Source: Euwallacea fornicatus (Eukaryota > Arthropoda > Insecta > Coleoptera > Curculionidae). Taken from it: a stretch of DNA of 64,000 bases. The stretch is from NCBI RefSeq assembly GCF_040115645.1, contig NC_089579.1, positions 310,001 to 374,000 of the forward strand, in the 5' to 3' direction. Positions 43,913 to 56,061 of this stretch are shown here, one piece after another. Position 1 is the first letter of the stretch. Every line of letters starts with the position of its first letter. The notes beneath the pieces are model-generated. The model did not search any database, was not told where the DNA came from, and saw only the letters and a list, made by a program, of their open reading frames with translations. The position numbers and the translations under genes were made by a program.

Positions 43913-44884
43913 GGAACCGCCGACAGGCATTACTTCAGGGACGGAAGCTTCAACCTAGGACCATTCGTTTGATTAAAATAATTTCTTCCAAAGATCCATT
44001 TAAAACACCAAGGCAAATTAAACATGAATTTATCGCTGAAGGCGTACCCAGTGTTTCAACCAAGACCATGAAACGAAGGTTGAACGATCTTAATTTATTT
44101 GCACGTTGTCCCATCAAAAAGCCATTGCTTAGTAAGAAGAACCGGAAGGTCCAACTCGAATTTCCACGCAATCATCTGTACTGGACCTTCCACGATTGGA
44201 AAAGAGTGTGCTTTTCCTATGAATCCAAGTTTAATTTGCATGGAACTGATAGGATCAATTATGTGCGGCGTCCATGTGGCAAAAGAATGGATCCCAGATA
44301 CATGTTGTCCACTGTTAAGCATGGAGGTGGGTCTGTTATGGTGTGGGGATGTTTCTCGGGATTTGGGATGGGCCCGTTGCATCGCATTGAGGGCATCATG
44401 GATAGATTTATGTATAGGGATATACTAAAAGATGTCTTGTTACCTTATATGGAAGATTATATGCCTCTACGATCCACCTTCCAACAAGATAATGACCCGA
44501 AACACACTTCTAGGTTGACAAAACAATACTTGTTAGATGAAAAAATTCGCATTTTACAATGGCCATCGCAGTCTCCGGATTTGAATCCGATTGACAATAT
44601 GTGGGAGCATCTTAAAAGACTGGCTGGAAGCAAACACTGCCCCAATAAGAATGAACTTGATACACAGTTGGAGGAAACATGGAAAAATATCGATGTGGAC
44701 TGCATAAACAAACTTTTGGAGTCAATGCCTAGACGATGCCAAGCGGTGATTTCCAATAATGGATATTCCACGAAATATTAGGATGAACTTTAAGAAAAAA
44801 CGATGTTTTGTTAATATATGAATTAAGAATAACCTTTTATTTAAGAAATTTCCGGTTTGTCTATATACTTTTGTCCATTACTGT
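43913..44884 (+). pseudogene. Tc1-like transposase relic B, long ORF with catalytic losses
   Basis: A frame of about 280 codons is open to a stop at 44781, covering the second HTH (IIKIISSKDPFKTPRQIKHE in part) and the whole catalytic domain. The first catalytic Asp is Tyr (VCFSYESKFNLHG in place of SDESKF) and the third residue, normally Glu, is Asp (LNPIDNMWEHL). The second Asp in QQDNDPKHTS remains, and spacing to the third position is 34. The N terminus is replaced by the solo repeat. The right terminus reads, inverted, CAGTAATGGACAAAAGTATA and lies at 44883. The ORF looks intact but could not catalyse transposition. Confidence 0.88.
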
Positions 44885-45044
44885 GCATGATAGTACCTGG
44901 CACGATCAGATCCAGCTTCTGTTGGAACGACGATTTAATTCCAGAGTGAGGTGCGTTTTGTTTGCTGCTCAGATGTAACGAGTCGTCAATGATTGGTACA
45001 ACAATTTACTTAAATTTAATCTAATTTAAGACGAAATCCGAAAG

Positions 45045-45670
45045 AAAATTAAAACATTTGCGAATTTAAGCAATTGCCTTCCAAAATATTTGCTCGTTTT
45101 TTTCACACACCCTGTAAGTATGTTGAACTAACTGAAACCGATGATTGGCCGGTGACGCCTCTGGCCTTCGGTGACATTGACAGTGACCGTGAATTCGTAT
45201 TGATTTTCAACACGCAGTGGCGAAAAGCATTTGCGTGCTGTATGGACGATACGCGGCTGCAAATATACAGCACGAGTGGCGGTGTTGCCGCGTGTTGATC
45301 TCTGCTCGAGAACGGGAAAAAATCAACTAATATACGCAAGCGAGATGACCAAATAACAATAAAAAATTATCCTAAAGCGCCAAGTAGTCCCACTCGATAA
45401 CTTGAATTGACAAACTTGTCTTTAACGGCCCTTTTTTTATTACCAACAAGTGCCATCATTAAGGAAAAGAGCGATTAATAATATATAAATAAATATATTA
45501 ATAATTTAATTAAGGTTTTGCACCTATCTACGTTTTATTAATATTTTAAATGATTATCTTAAAGGGTAAAGAGCGCTGTCAGACTGCGGACCGATCCTGG
45601 TCGAGCCTATGGGCGGATACTTATCCGCAGTCCGCGTCCGCACAAACGCTGCGATTCACTAGCGACTTAC
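45045..45670. repeat. Inner inverted repeat, left arm
   Basis: Its reverse complement lies at 49262-49875. Both ends of the arm align (TTCCAAAATATTTGCTCG outer, GATTCACTAGCGA inner). A core at 45115-45300 differs from its partner at only about ten positions; the rest is roughly four fifths identical with indels. The core contains a 74-codon open frame. Confidence 0.9.
45074..45298 (+). other. 74-codon ORF in inverted-repeat core, copy 1
   Basis: The frame opens with an ATT/ATG-like start in TTGCCTTCC and contains WPVTPLAFGDIDSDREF and FNTQWRKAFACCMDD. The inverted copy at 49859-49635 encodes nearly the same protein with about five or six residue changes and no stop. I recognise no family. 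It may be coding, an exon, or simply a conserved non-coding core. Confidence 0.3.
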
Positions 45671-46517
45671 CATTTTGGGTTTTATAACTTCGTTCTCGAT
45701 GAAATATGAAAATAGGCATTGAAAACTTAAACAAAGTTTCAATACCAGGTGGTGCATTTGGTCGAAGCGGGTACTCAGAGCCTGAAACGAGAGCCACAAC
45801 AATTGAAACGCACCTGGGCCTTTATTAAAATGTACTAATGGAACCTGCATCCGCACTCTCTTATTTATTAGATTGGCCTAATTCGTTTACAGCTCATTTG
45901 CATAAGGCAATCTCCTACCTACGATTTTTCTAGGAAACTCTGGAAACTGTATTTTAAATTAAAATTTATATTGTTTAAATGAAACCTCATCTAATCCGAT
46001 TTCTTTGTAACCATCAACGGTCATGGCTTTCCATCGCTGCGGCCTTAATCCAAGTGAAGATGGAAACTAACCGTTTTTGAAGCTTAACATGGAGATCTCT
46101 CGTTAACCCGAGAGAACAAGGGGTTTTTGGAGCTCGATTATTTTTCTCCCAATTTATTTGGCGAAGTAATTCATAATGAATCTTTGCAGATTTCCCCCAT
46201 TAAGTAACAAATAACACAGGAAATAAAAATCAGGTAAATCAAGAAAACTATATGAAGTGCTCGAAAGGTTTGCCCCCCTCTGCCAAACACAGCTCTATCC
46301 GTCTTCTTAAACCCATAATTAACCGCAAATCTTCTCTTCTTGCCGTTTTGGTCCTTAAAGTTGTGATGATGTTCCTTTACAACTCGTTAATATGCATAGA
46401 TTTATAAATGAGGTCTTGCATAGTCCCTCGTAAATGACAATCGAATGGGGTCAAATCTGATGAGCGAGCCGGCTAACGCGTTAGAAATTAGAAAATTTAC
46501 CAAACTTGTCAAAATTT
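45671..46517. other. Non-coding stretch inside the nested inverted repeat
   Basis: No supported gene. The right part precedes the tail of a minus-strand mariner and may include its 3' end. Confidence 0.4.
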
Positions 46518-47260
46518 CTATGAAGGAGTAGAAGGTAATTTTAAACTGGAAGTTTTCTCTCTGAATACGATTGCAGATGTGTTTCTGAAATAGGAATAAA
46601 AACGTTTTGTTAGTTTTATATTAACTTTACAACTGTAGAGTATGTTCATTTGAAAACTTGCAGCCTCAAATTCCGATCGGATCCTTTCAAAGGTCTCTCC
46701 AGTAATGCACAGACATTCTCCGGTTATGCGATTTCTTAGTTCATCAGCGTTTTCAGGATCTGATTCGTGAATAACCGGTTTAAGATAATCCCAAAGGAAA
46801 AAATCAAGAGGCGTCAAATCGGGAGACCTTGGAGGCCATTCAATTGCTCCTCTTCTGCCAATCCATCTACCTTGAAATCAGTCATCAAGCCATTCTTCCG
46901 GCGGCATGACACGACGTAACGGCGCCCCGTCTTATTGAAAGTGCAAAAAACTTTCGTTGAATGGATAATCGCTGTTGTGACCTACTTGTGTGGCTACGGC
47001 CTCTGTTACAAGATGATACTTCACCAGCAAGGTCACGATTGATGGATAACGGTCCAATTAGAGTATCCTCCAATATTCCCGCCCATACATTGGGTTTTCT
47101 AGGCCACCGAGTATGGTCTTCCAAAAGAATGTGAGGATTTTGATCCCACCAATAACGACAATTCTGCTTGTTAATTAAACGATTTAAATGAAATATACAC
47201 TCATCGAAAAAACAGATGTTTTTAACAAGATTTAGGGTAGTGATAATCAGTGCTGTCATA
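46518..47260 (-). pseudogene. Mariner transposase relic with its three acidic residues
   Basis: On the minus strand the catalytic region is nearly continuous: NICFFDECIFHLNRLINKQ (first Asp), CRYWWDQNPHILLEDHT, KPNVWAGILEDTLIGPL, then after a frameshift DGAPLRRVMPPEEWLDD (second Asp), GRWIGRRGAIEWPPRSPD and TPLDFFLWDYLKPVI (third Asp). This is the mariner-type DDD set. One frameshift near 47020 and two stops near 46880-46950 break it. The N-terminal DUF4817 region is not recognisable upstream (47260-47650). Confidence 0.85.
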
Positions 47261-48512
47261 CTTTCACAATACTCATTGTACGATCGAGATTATTGTTAGT
47301 CACTACCTGATGAATTTGCATTGTGTGTGAGTGAAACTCGGGTATTTTCAGCAATTTTGCAATAGAACCAATTGAAGTTCCAATTTAACAAGGCACCATT
47401 CAAATTGATGTGGTTGGGTCAGCTGCAATTTCCTCAACATTTCAATCGAGACAGCCTCATTCAATACTCATGTTTGATCTCGTTTTAAATTAGATACCGA
47501 CCCAGTCGTTGCAAATTTTTGTAGAAGTTGCTCCGCGTAGAGAGAAGAAATATTCTCGTACCATTGGCGTACCATATTTTTCGTTTAAACCGTTCAGGAT
47601 CGCATCAATGTTGACACCACTGGTTAAATCAAAAACACTTTCTTCCCTTTAAAATGTGCGTCTACACTATTTTGCATTCCTTGATTTTTATAAAAATGTT
47701 TAGAGCCAGATCAGACATATTGGGAAAATACCATAACGAAATTTGTATCACCCTGTACTTCAGACGGGAAGCCCAAACGGACCTACATACACGCCTCCGA
47801 ATTAAAAAAAAAAAAATTTTTACATACTGTTATGAAACGCCCTGTAGGACTCGTCATTGCGCCCCCATTAAAGCGAGGAATTTTCAGTCTTTCCAGTGTG
47901 TTATGCAAAGTACGTTTCTAGAGTGTTACCGTGTGGTTTTCAGAAATGATAAAAGTTGAACAATTCGGACTTCACGAATAAACTGAAACTCATCAAAAAT
48001 TTCAGAATTTGAAACTTTTTGATGAGTTTCAGAGTTATGCAAAAAAAAACTCAAATTTTGGAAAAACGCATCTTTCGTCACCTTATTTGGCGATGTTGCA
48101 GTGATCCATTTTGAATCAGCAACGTGACGATGTCGCATCTGAAATCTGAGATTTCCATTCTCGACGACCATCGTCCAGTCTGGTCCCTTGTTCGGTCGCG
48201 ATGGTCCATTTTCACATTTTTGGGTTCGGCTTTTTTTCATACTTACCGTGATGTGTCACGTGATAAGGGCCAGACTTGCCATTTGGTGGAAATTGCAACT
48301 GCGAAGGTAATGTAGATTTATTAACGAAAGGCCTTTATCCAAGTGGAAGGAAACGAGATATGCACGAGTCAGTTCGGAAATACATCTGCAATGGTACTCA
48401 GAAAGGCAACTTAAAATCATTTTTTAATTCTTCATGGAAATTTTCGCGAGTTTGGGAAAATTTCCAATTTCTAAGGCGTTTGCCGGCTGGCTCGTAAAGT
48501 CTGTACCCATTA
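47261..48512. other. Stretch inside the nested inverted repeat, no gene recognised
   Basis: It probably starts with the decayed 5' part of the mariner at 46518-47260. Mobile-element-type phrases (ATCACCCTGTACTTC at 47748, CGCCCTGTAGG at 47841) occur. A 104-codon minus-strand frame at 48240-47926 and others have no recognisable motif. Confidence 0.35.
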
Positions 48513-48646
48513 TACAGGGCGTTTCTAAATTATGGTGCCAAATTGATGTGGAAGGTAGATCATATCATTTTATGCCAGAAATTCTATATAAATGTGCGTC
48601 CAAAAATGCTCAATAAAAAAGATTATTAATTTAGAAACACCCTGTA
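48513..48646. mobile_element. Very short MITE (134 bp)
   Basis: Starts TACAGGGCGTTTCTAAATTA and ends TAATTTAGAAACACCCTGTA, nearly perfect inverse ends of 20 bases with TA at the edges and no coding content. Confidence 0.85.
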
Positions 48647-49261
48647 TTATCACTTGTGAAGGCCCATGAAAAGCCCCATTTATAAATCCGTGTTCACCAA
48701 TGTTGATAAACTCTAGAGAGAAATTATCACAACTTCGAGGACCCGAATAAACTAAAGAGGAGATTTGCGACTATGAATTTAAGAAGACGCTTAGAGCTGT
48801 GCTTGGAGGAGGAGAGTAACCTCCCGAACGTTTTATGAAACGTTCCTAATTTACGTGTTTTTTACCTTGTCACTTCCATTATTATTTGTCATTTAGACGA
48901 GGAAAAGTTCCAAATATCCATCGTGAAGTATTTCGCTAAATAAGTTGAGAAAAAAATAAACGATTCCAATCTACTTGAGGGCAGCCAGGGACTCCCATAA
49001 TCAACCTTAAATTTCATATTAGATGTTGCCAAGTTTTGAATATTTCCTCGCATTTTCTTGAAACTGTGACAAAAACACATATATATTTACATTCGAATTG
49101 TATCTTTAGTTTACACGCGTGTAGGCACACTCTTTTTTGGTATGCTATATTCGAGTTTCTTATAGTTTAATGAATATTAGGGGAATATGACAACACCGCC
49201 CTGCTCTACGAGGGATGCAAGAAGCTTGCCAATGCGAAACTACTATCTTCGTCAAAACGAC
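48647..49261. other. Non-coding stretch without recognised feature
   Basis: No supported gene or repeat end between the 134-bp MITE and the inner right arm. Confidence 0.4.
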
Positions 49262-49875
49262 AAGTGATCGCTAGTGAATCGCATCGTTTGTGCGGACGCG
49301 GACTGCGGATGAGTATCTGTCAATAAGCTCGACCAGGATCGGTCCGCACTCCTACAGCGCCCTCTACCCTTTAAGATAATCACATAAAATATTAATAAGA
49401 GGTAGGTAGGTGCAAAATATTAATTTAATTTTTAACATGTTTATTTAGACATTATTAATATTTTTTTCCTAACCATGACGTTTGTTGATAATAAAGAGAA
49501 TGCTGTTAAAGACGAATTCGGCGATTTAAAATATCATGTGGGATTGTTTAGCGTTTTATGACAATTTTTCAATGTTATTTTGTTATCTCGCTTATGTGTA
49601 TATTAGTTGATTTTTTCTCGTTCTCGAGCAGAGATCAACACGCGGCAACACCGCCCCTCGTGCTGTATATTTGCAGCCGCGTATCGTCCATACAGCACGC
49701 AAATGCTTTTCGCCACTGCGTGTTGAAAATCAATACGAATTCACGGTCACTGTCAATGTCACCGAAGGCCAAAGGCGTCACCGGCCAATCATTAGCTTTA
49801 GTTAGTTCAATATACTTACAGGGTGTATGAAAAAAGCGAGCAAATATTTTGGAAGGCAATTAAACTCCCAAATGT
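49262..49875. repeat. Inner inverted repeat, right arm
   Basis: Reverse complement of 45045-45670. It contains the inverse of the conserved core (49630-49815) and, at 49819, TACAGGGTGTATG, so part of the arm resembles a terminus of the ACAGGGTG class. The minus-strand 74-codon frame (49859-49635) has WPVTPLAFGDIDSDREF as in the left arm. Confidence 0.9.
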
Positions 49876-50999
49876 CTCAATTTGTTTATAAGTTTTTTTA
49901 ACTGCTTTAATTTTGGAAATATTAACATATCTTCCGCAGAGGCCTTGTTAAAATCTATAGGGTGTTTTTTGTGGATTCAGTCCCCCTTTTTCTACCACAT
50001 TTATTTTTCGGTACGCCATTGATCGCTCAGTTTCTAATTAATCTCACTCCTCAGTTAATTTTGATAATTTTTCGTTACGCAAAAAAGATTTTTCGGTAAT
50101 TTTCCCAGAAAGCTTTCGGAATACTTAAAAAAAAAATCATTTTCCTGTCACTGTCAATTGTCACGAATTGAGTGATGGAATTTTCCATACTCCACTGACT
50201 TCGAACGTTGCATAATCGACGAATGTGACGACAAAGTTTAATTAGGTGACATGAATGACAAGTTTGACGGGAGCGATGGAAAATTTTCTTAATTTAATGG
50301 AATTATTTTCCTGAAGGTCTCCATGAAAATTTAAGTATGGAAAATTTTTATTTTTGCATCTCTTCAAAATTTTCCTTAATCTTGCTCATTCCACAATCTT
50401 GATCATTGGCGCAGCACAAAAAAGTTTGTGGTGGTAAAAGGTGGTCTGACTTCAGGATAAGTATCGCCTTAACACTGAACTAATTGTTCAGCTGTGAAGC
50501 TCAAAATTTCAATTTAGTAACTCAAAAACTAAAGTGCTTCCACGGCAAAAATTAAAAAAAAATTGAAGTTGGAACTCCCAGTATTGCAATAACAAACCAT
50601 TCGCGAATTTTTGTTTATATGAAGAATCATCTAATATTAACCCAGGCAATCGCCGCCAATGGATATACATTATACTGGGCTTTCCGCATGCGATGGAACG
50701 AGGGATGTATTACGTATATGTACATAGATGTATGTATATTGATATATAGAGGTTTTCAACTCAATTTCTCAAAACACAGAGTCGTACCGGGATGATTGCG
50801 AACCTTTCAAAATGGAATTTTTCTATTTTTGAAAGCTGTAATTGTAGTAAATTTTAACAACATTCGTCACTTCACTGATTACAGTGTGAAGTTCAAAATG
50901 CTTCTGAACATGGTACCATAAATTCAACTACGTATTCTAGGTCCCAAAATATGGCAATTTCGTGTAAATGTATACAGAAAGGCGGTTCTTTTTTGAATA
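49876..50999. other. Non-coding stretch without recognised feature
   Basis: AT-rich DNA within the nested inverted repeat. I see no gene and no clear transposon end before 51000. Confidence 0.4.
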
Positions 51000-51673
51000 T
51001 ACAGGGTGTAAAATGTTGGTTCTCGAAAATTGTTTCTTGCTAATATTTTCGAAATGTTTCGTGGTGTTTTCATGAAATTTTGTACTTTATTAGCTCTTTC
51101 TGAATATAAAAAAAAATGTTCCATTTTTCCAGGGGCGGAACTTGGTTAAAAAAGAAAAAAAATTGCAGAAAAAATGCAAAGAGCAATTTAACAAATTGAA
51201 TAAAAACTTCATAAGTAATTATTATTTATGTAAATTATATTATTTACTTATAACTAATTATAATTCTCAAAATGGGAACCGCCGTTTCTGATACAACATC
51301 GACATCTTCCTCTCATCCCTGTGGTGGTTACTCCTAGCTTCGTTTCAGCCTTCATTAATTTTGCTGCTTCATTAATTCTTTGAATGAGATGGTCTCGACC
51401 ATGAATTTCCTCATTGCATACCAGTTCTTTCAATCGTCCCCAGATATGATAGTCAATTGAGGTGAGATCTGGAGATCTGGCAGGCCATAATATCGGTCTA
51501 AGTCGTTAATAAATTAGTGCCCATTCCTGAAAAAATGTGGTAATTTTTGCATAGCGGCTCAAAAAAAGTACCAAAAGTCATAATAAACTACAAAATTTTA
51601 TTAATTTTTCTCGAAATGTTTTCAAAGTATTAATAAAAAATTATTCTCAGGATCAAACTTTTTTCACCCTGTA
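51000..51673 (-). mobile_element. Mariner deletion derivative with C-terminal transposase remains
   Basis: A 674-bp element begins TACAGGGTGTAAAATGTTGG and ends TTTTTTCACCCTGTA. Minus-strand translation of about 51505-51255 gives WPARSPDLTSIDYHIWGR (third Asp), LKELVCNEEIHGRDHLIQR, and a tail with NGGSHFE, the C-terminal end of a mariner-type transposase. The rest of the gene is deleted. Confidence 0.8.
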
Positions 51674-52734
51674 TATTGAAAATTAAGTGACTTTCTATAT
51701 ATGTTTATATGAAATTTTCGTCACATTTTAAGTGATTTAAGGTATGGAACTATATTTAGAGACAGTTTAAATATGAGAAAAGACTATAAAATTGTGAAAG
51801 GAGCACTCCGTGTATTACTGAATTTTGAGATTTGCTTAAGTATTTATCGCATAAACAGTGGCGTAGCATACGTCGTTCAAGCTTGACAATTTCCTAAAAT
51901 CTCAGCTTTATCAAGTTCATCGTTGCAAGTTTACACAAATCATTTTGCTACGCCTCTGCTTAAACGGTGTATAGGACTCATATATGTATATTACACCATA
52001 AGCAGTGGAGTGGCAAGTATTATTTAAGCTTGATAATTTTTTGAAAATTGCAGCTTTCAAAAATAAAAAAATTCCTTTTGGGAGTTTAGAAATCACTCTA
52101 TTACGGCTCAGTGTTTTGAGGAATTGAGATGAAAATTTCTGATGATTTAAAAGATTTTCAAAATTCGTATGCCATTTTTGTTCAATTCAAATACGGAATA
52201 GAAATTTAAAGATGAATCAAAGACACAGATTCATGAAATTTTGTTTAGACCTCTATTTGCATTGTGTAAGAAGTCAGCAAAGGAATTCAGATACCTTTGC
52301 CAAATTCCTTGTTATGGAAATAGGAGATTACTCTATATGCAGGTTTTCATTTAAAATAGAAAAATAGACTGCCACCTTAAACTCTGTTTTGAGTCACCCC
52401 GTATGTCTTTGTCTTATGATTTGTCTATTTAAACCATTTTTCTATTCTCACAAGGTTTTGGGATGATTGCTGGCCAAGAACAATTGGGACGCCCTGTATA
52501 GACTAGCGCTCATTAGCGTTTTTACTGAAAATTAAATCATATCAAATCCAATTTCCCAAATGCTATTGAGCATTGTTCTATAGAAGTGGATTTCGAATTT
52601 TTCGAAAAAATTTCAAAAAAATATTAACTTTGGGAAGACCCCTCGTATATTTTTTTGACTAAAAATTAAAATGCGATTGAAGGCATCATTTAGAGCTTTT
52701 AAATGATGTTACGTTGAAAATCACATTTTTAATA
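51674..52734. other. Non-coding stretch without recognised feature
   Basis: AT-rich DNA with a phrase GGACGCCCTGTATA near 52490 that may be the end of another short element. No gene is supported. Confidence 0.4.
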
Positions 52735-53232
52735 TATGAAAACCCAGAAGATATTCTACAAACCATGCGAATGTGAGAAAATTAAAAATAGAGCATACAC
52801 AGTAGGTAACTGTTATTGTATTATACCCCTGCAGTGGCGTTCAGTCACACAATGAACAACATAGGGCTAATTCATTAATGCTCACACTCCTGTAGCACGT
52901 GCTCACACCCCAATCTCGCCGTGGCCTTGGACCTCGATTTAGGAAAATGTTTCAATAGGGGTGCGCCTGGCAGCCATCTGCCCCGCGCCCTGCGCCACTG
53001 CCCCTTCGCCCTCCGGGCAAAAACGTTTGTGTGGGTCAGGGGTGGTTTCCTAACCACTTTTACTTTTACATAGTAATTGCCACCACCGTTGGGTGATACT
53101 TTTGAATGAAGGTCAGTTCGGTGGCAATCTGCGACTATGAATTATTGAGGGGAATATGAATTATTGCTTTGAAGTTGGCACTTCGAACAGAAAGGACCTA
53201 GACCCGAGGACTATTTATTCGGTGTTCTGTTA
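52735..53232. repeat. Large inverted repeat, outer right arm
   Basis: Reverse complement of 41994-42494, with the GC-rich core at 52965-53010. Together the arms enclose 10.2 kb. The inner arms at 45.0 and 49.9 kb are roughly centred in the same interval. Confidence 0.9.
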
Positions 53233-53413
53233 CAAAATTGGAATTACCTTACGTCTATGGGGAACACCCATAACTGGGGTATAAACTGCTTTAAGTTTTC
53301 TAGAAAATGTAGAAAAGTTGCTTCATGGAATGTCGAAATAACTTTGTGCTTGAAGGGTAACCCTTTCGGTACCCAAGCATACCGACTTTATAATATTGAA
53401 TAAATTTGAATAA

Positions 53414-54630
53414 TTGGTAAAAGGGTCAATTTTGCGAAGCAAACAGAATGGTCAGCACTGTTGCAGTTTTCCTGATTATCATTGCTTCGAAAGCACTGAA
53501 GTTTCCAACTACACTATTCATCTCAATAATCCGTACAGCATTCTACCCATCCCAGTGGAAAGTGGCCCAAATCATAATGATTCGAAAACCCGGCAAGGCC
53601 AGATGACCGGACCACCTCGTATCGGTCAATTAGTCTGCTACCGGTACTGTCCAAAGTCTTCGAGAAGCTACTGCTTGACAGTATGAAGTCAGAAATAGAC
53701 GGGAGAGCCCTGATACCTGACCACCAGTTCGGGTTCCGCCACAAACATTCAACGATAGAACCAATACATAGAGTCACTAATAAAATCTCAACTCTTTGTC
53801 TGAACAAAAGCTTCTTCCAAGTTAAAGTGGACGACGCAACTTCCGAACTGAAAAATGTCTATGCCGGAGTGCCCCACGGCTCAGACCAATACTCTACAAC
53901 CTATGCACTGCGGACGTCCCTAAGGAAAACGGCACATTTATCACAACCTTCGCCGATGACACAGGTCTTCTAACTTCACACGAAGACCCTATCCAAGCTG
54001 CTGCTCTGATGCAAAAAGAGTTTAACGATATCCAGAGCTGGCTAATGAAATGGCGAATGGCCGTGAACGAGCTCAAGTCGAAAAATGTAAACTACACAAT
54101 GGGAAAAGGATCACGCCCACCAATAACATTCAACGGATCTATAATACTCCAAGAGGAGTACGCCAGATACCTTGGTGTGCACCTGGACAGGCGGCTTACA
54201 TGGGAAAAACAATATATACAAGCAAAGCGAGCGGGACTCAGCCTAGAGATCAACAAAATGTGGTGGCTTATTGGACGTAAGTCACAACCAAGTCTCTCCT
54301 ACAGATTTCTGGTCTACAAAACAATGCTAAAGCCATTATGGACGTACGGCATCCAGCTGTGGGACACTGCCAGTCAATCGAACATTGAAATCCTGCAAAG
54401 ATTCCAATCAAAGCTGCGCTCTCTCAGCAGAAGTCCATGGTTTGTCTGCAACGACACCATCCACAAGGACCTTAACATCCCAAGAGTCCGCGAGGAGATA
54501 TGTAGGTTCTCGCTGATATACCATGACCAACTGGACCCCAACTGACTGGCCAACAATCTTCTCAACACCCAATCAATTAGACGAAGATTGAAAAGAACCA
54601 AGGTTCACGATCTGCTAGTGTCTTGGGGGG
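53414..54630 (+). pseudogene. Jockey-like non-LTR reverse transcriptase relic
   Basis: In broken plus-strand frames the order of RT motifs is kept: FYPSQWKVAQIIMIRKPGK (53540), SKVFEKLLLDSM (53655), LIPDHQFGFRHKHSTIEP (53715), ITTFADDTGLL (53945, the catalytic F-A-D-D box intact), and YARYLGVHLDRRLTWEKQ (54155), followed by a thumb-like region to 54630. The wording, for instance PDHQFGFR.KHSTIE, is that of the Jockey group and differs from the R1-clade copies. No endonuclease or ORF1 is visible upstream, so it is 5' truncated. At least four frameshifts or stops are present. Confidence 0.85.
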
Positions 54631-54830
54631 AATCATGTAATTCCCCTGGACAATGTAGTAGTTAGTAGGTTCTGCTTCCACGGCTGGTTCCAAACCTTTT
54701 GTTTCCGAAGGACCACTCTCGTTTTTGTCAGACCGAAAGAAACTGAGTTGAATTGAATTGCTTGATTGACTTTCTGAATTTGTATATTAACAAAGTTCTT
54801 AGCTTGAAGGTGTTGACAAGTGATTGGTGT
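54631..54830 (+). repeat. Dispersed direct repeat, copy 2 (possible LTR fragment)
   Basis: Matches 41355-41530: TTCCCCTGGACAATG, CTGCTTCCACGGCTGGTTCC, TTCCGAAGGACCACTCTCG, TTTTTGTCAGACCGA and an ACAAAGTTCTTA-like word. It starts TGTAATTCC, an LTR-like beginning, right after the Jockey relic. The far end is not defined. Confidence 0.5.
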
Positions 54831-56060
54831 CTGATGATTTCAAGGGAAAATTTTGACTTTTTGCGAATTGTTAATCTCTGATGGGGTCTAGTGTGAACTG
54901 ACCAAAAAGTGGGTGGAAGTCTCACCAGTCAGTTCCCACCACCCTTCCCTTATCACACGGTAACGACCCTTTATTGAATTACTGGAATTGGACGTCCTCC
55001 GCGGTACCAGGGATTGGTCCTTTGTTTGCTTCTAGTCGGGTTTTTCTTGAAATCACCAGGGTTTACGACCTTTTCTACGACTATGGCTAATTGCAACCAA
55101 CATCACAGATGTACTGCAGTGGGATTCTTGGAAAATCTTTACAGTGCAAATCCCTTTTCCATCGGCAATGAACTACTTCAAGGGACACCATTATGGGAAA
55201 GTTTCCAGGGTTGTGATACCCTTTCGTTATAGTTTATTGCCGACATTTGGCATTTCCGAAAAAGTCTGATTGTTTTCAGACAGCTGGAAAGGTTCATCGG
55301 AAAAATCAGGAAAACCCAAGGCAAACCACACAAACTATTCTATGACGCCGGATTCAGAATGTTGTTCCGGACTCGAGCTTTTCCTAAAGCCCTTCTTCAC
55401 ACACCTAATTTCCTAAATGTTCTGTTAGTGACAGATTGTAAATAGTTTTAAATTTTAAAAAAAATTTTTAAAAATTCATGCTTCGAATCGCCATGATACG
55501 GCTTGTGGGTTGTCCTTGTTTGTATTTATGTATATTCACAAAGCTTTTTGATACGCCACTGAGCTTTGCAGTTGGACCTTAAATTTTTTTTATCAAACTA
55601 TAAACTTTCGTTGTCCATGAAAGACAGTGGCGTTTCTGAGATTCCAGATTGAGAGGAAAAACCTTCGATGTTGCTTTCGTTGGTAGATCAAAGGCAGCAA
55701 TATACTTCGAACCTTGGCTTGTCTGATACTAGGGCGTAGAACGGTCACCAGTATTTTTTATTGTTGATTTAGGAGTTTTAGTTCTGCATTTCATTCATTT
55801 CCGAGTTCATTTAAAGTAGATGTCCATCTGGGAGTAAAATTAACGCCAATAGCCTTCGAGAGCGTTCTCGCAAATCGATACATGTCTGCGAGTCCCTATC
55901 GAGGAGTATCGATATCGCAGTTGGAGAATTTTTCGCCGATAGCAACATCTCAAATTTATACCAATTATTTTCACTAGCGAAGGATTAATCGCAAAAATCC
56001 AACTCGTTTCGAGTTTGACCAGTTCTTGCAGAGTCTGATTCAAAATGATAAACTGAAGAA
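54831..56060. other. Region with an unassigned coding-like fragment
   Basis: Most of this interval shows no gene. At 55277-55441 an open stretch after a TTTTCAG gives QLERFIGKIRKTQGKPHK and ends at a stop (VTDCK), which looks coding but matches no family I can name. The interval may include the rest of the repeat at 54631 and the left end of the Harbinger element. Confidence 0.3.
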
Positions 56061-56061
56061 A

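Noticed and set aside
47926..48240. A 104-codon minus-strand frame
   Set aside because: No motif, no splice signals and no conservation with another part of the window; left as unassigned.
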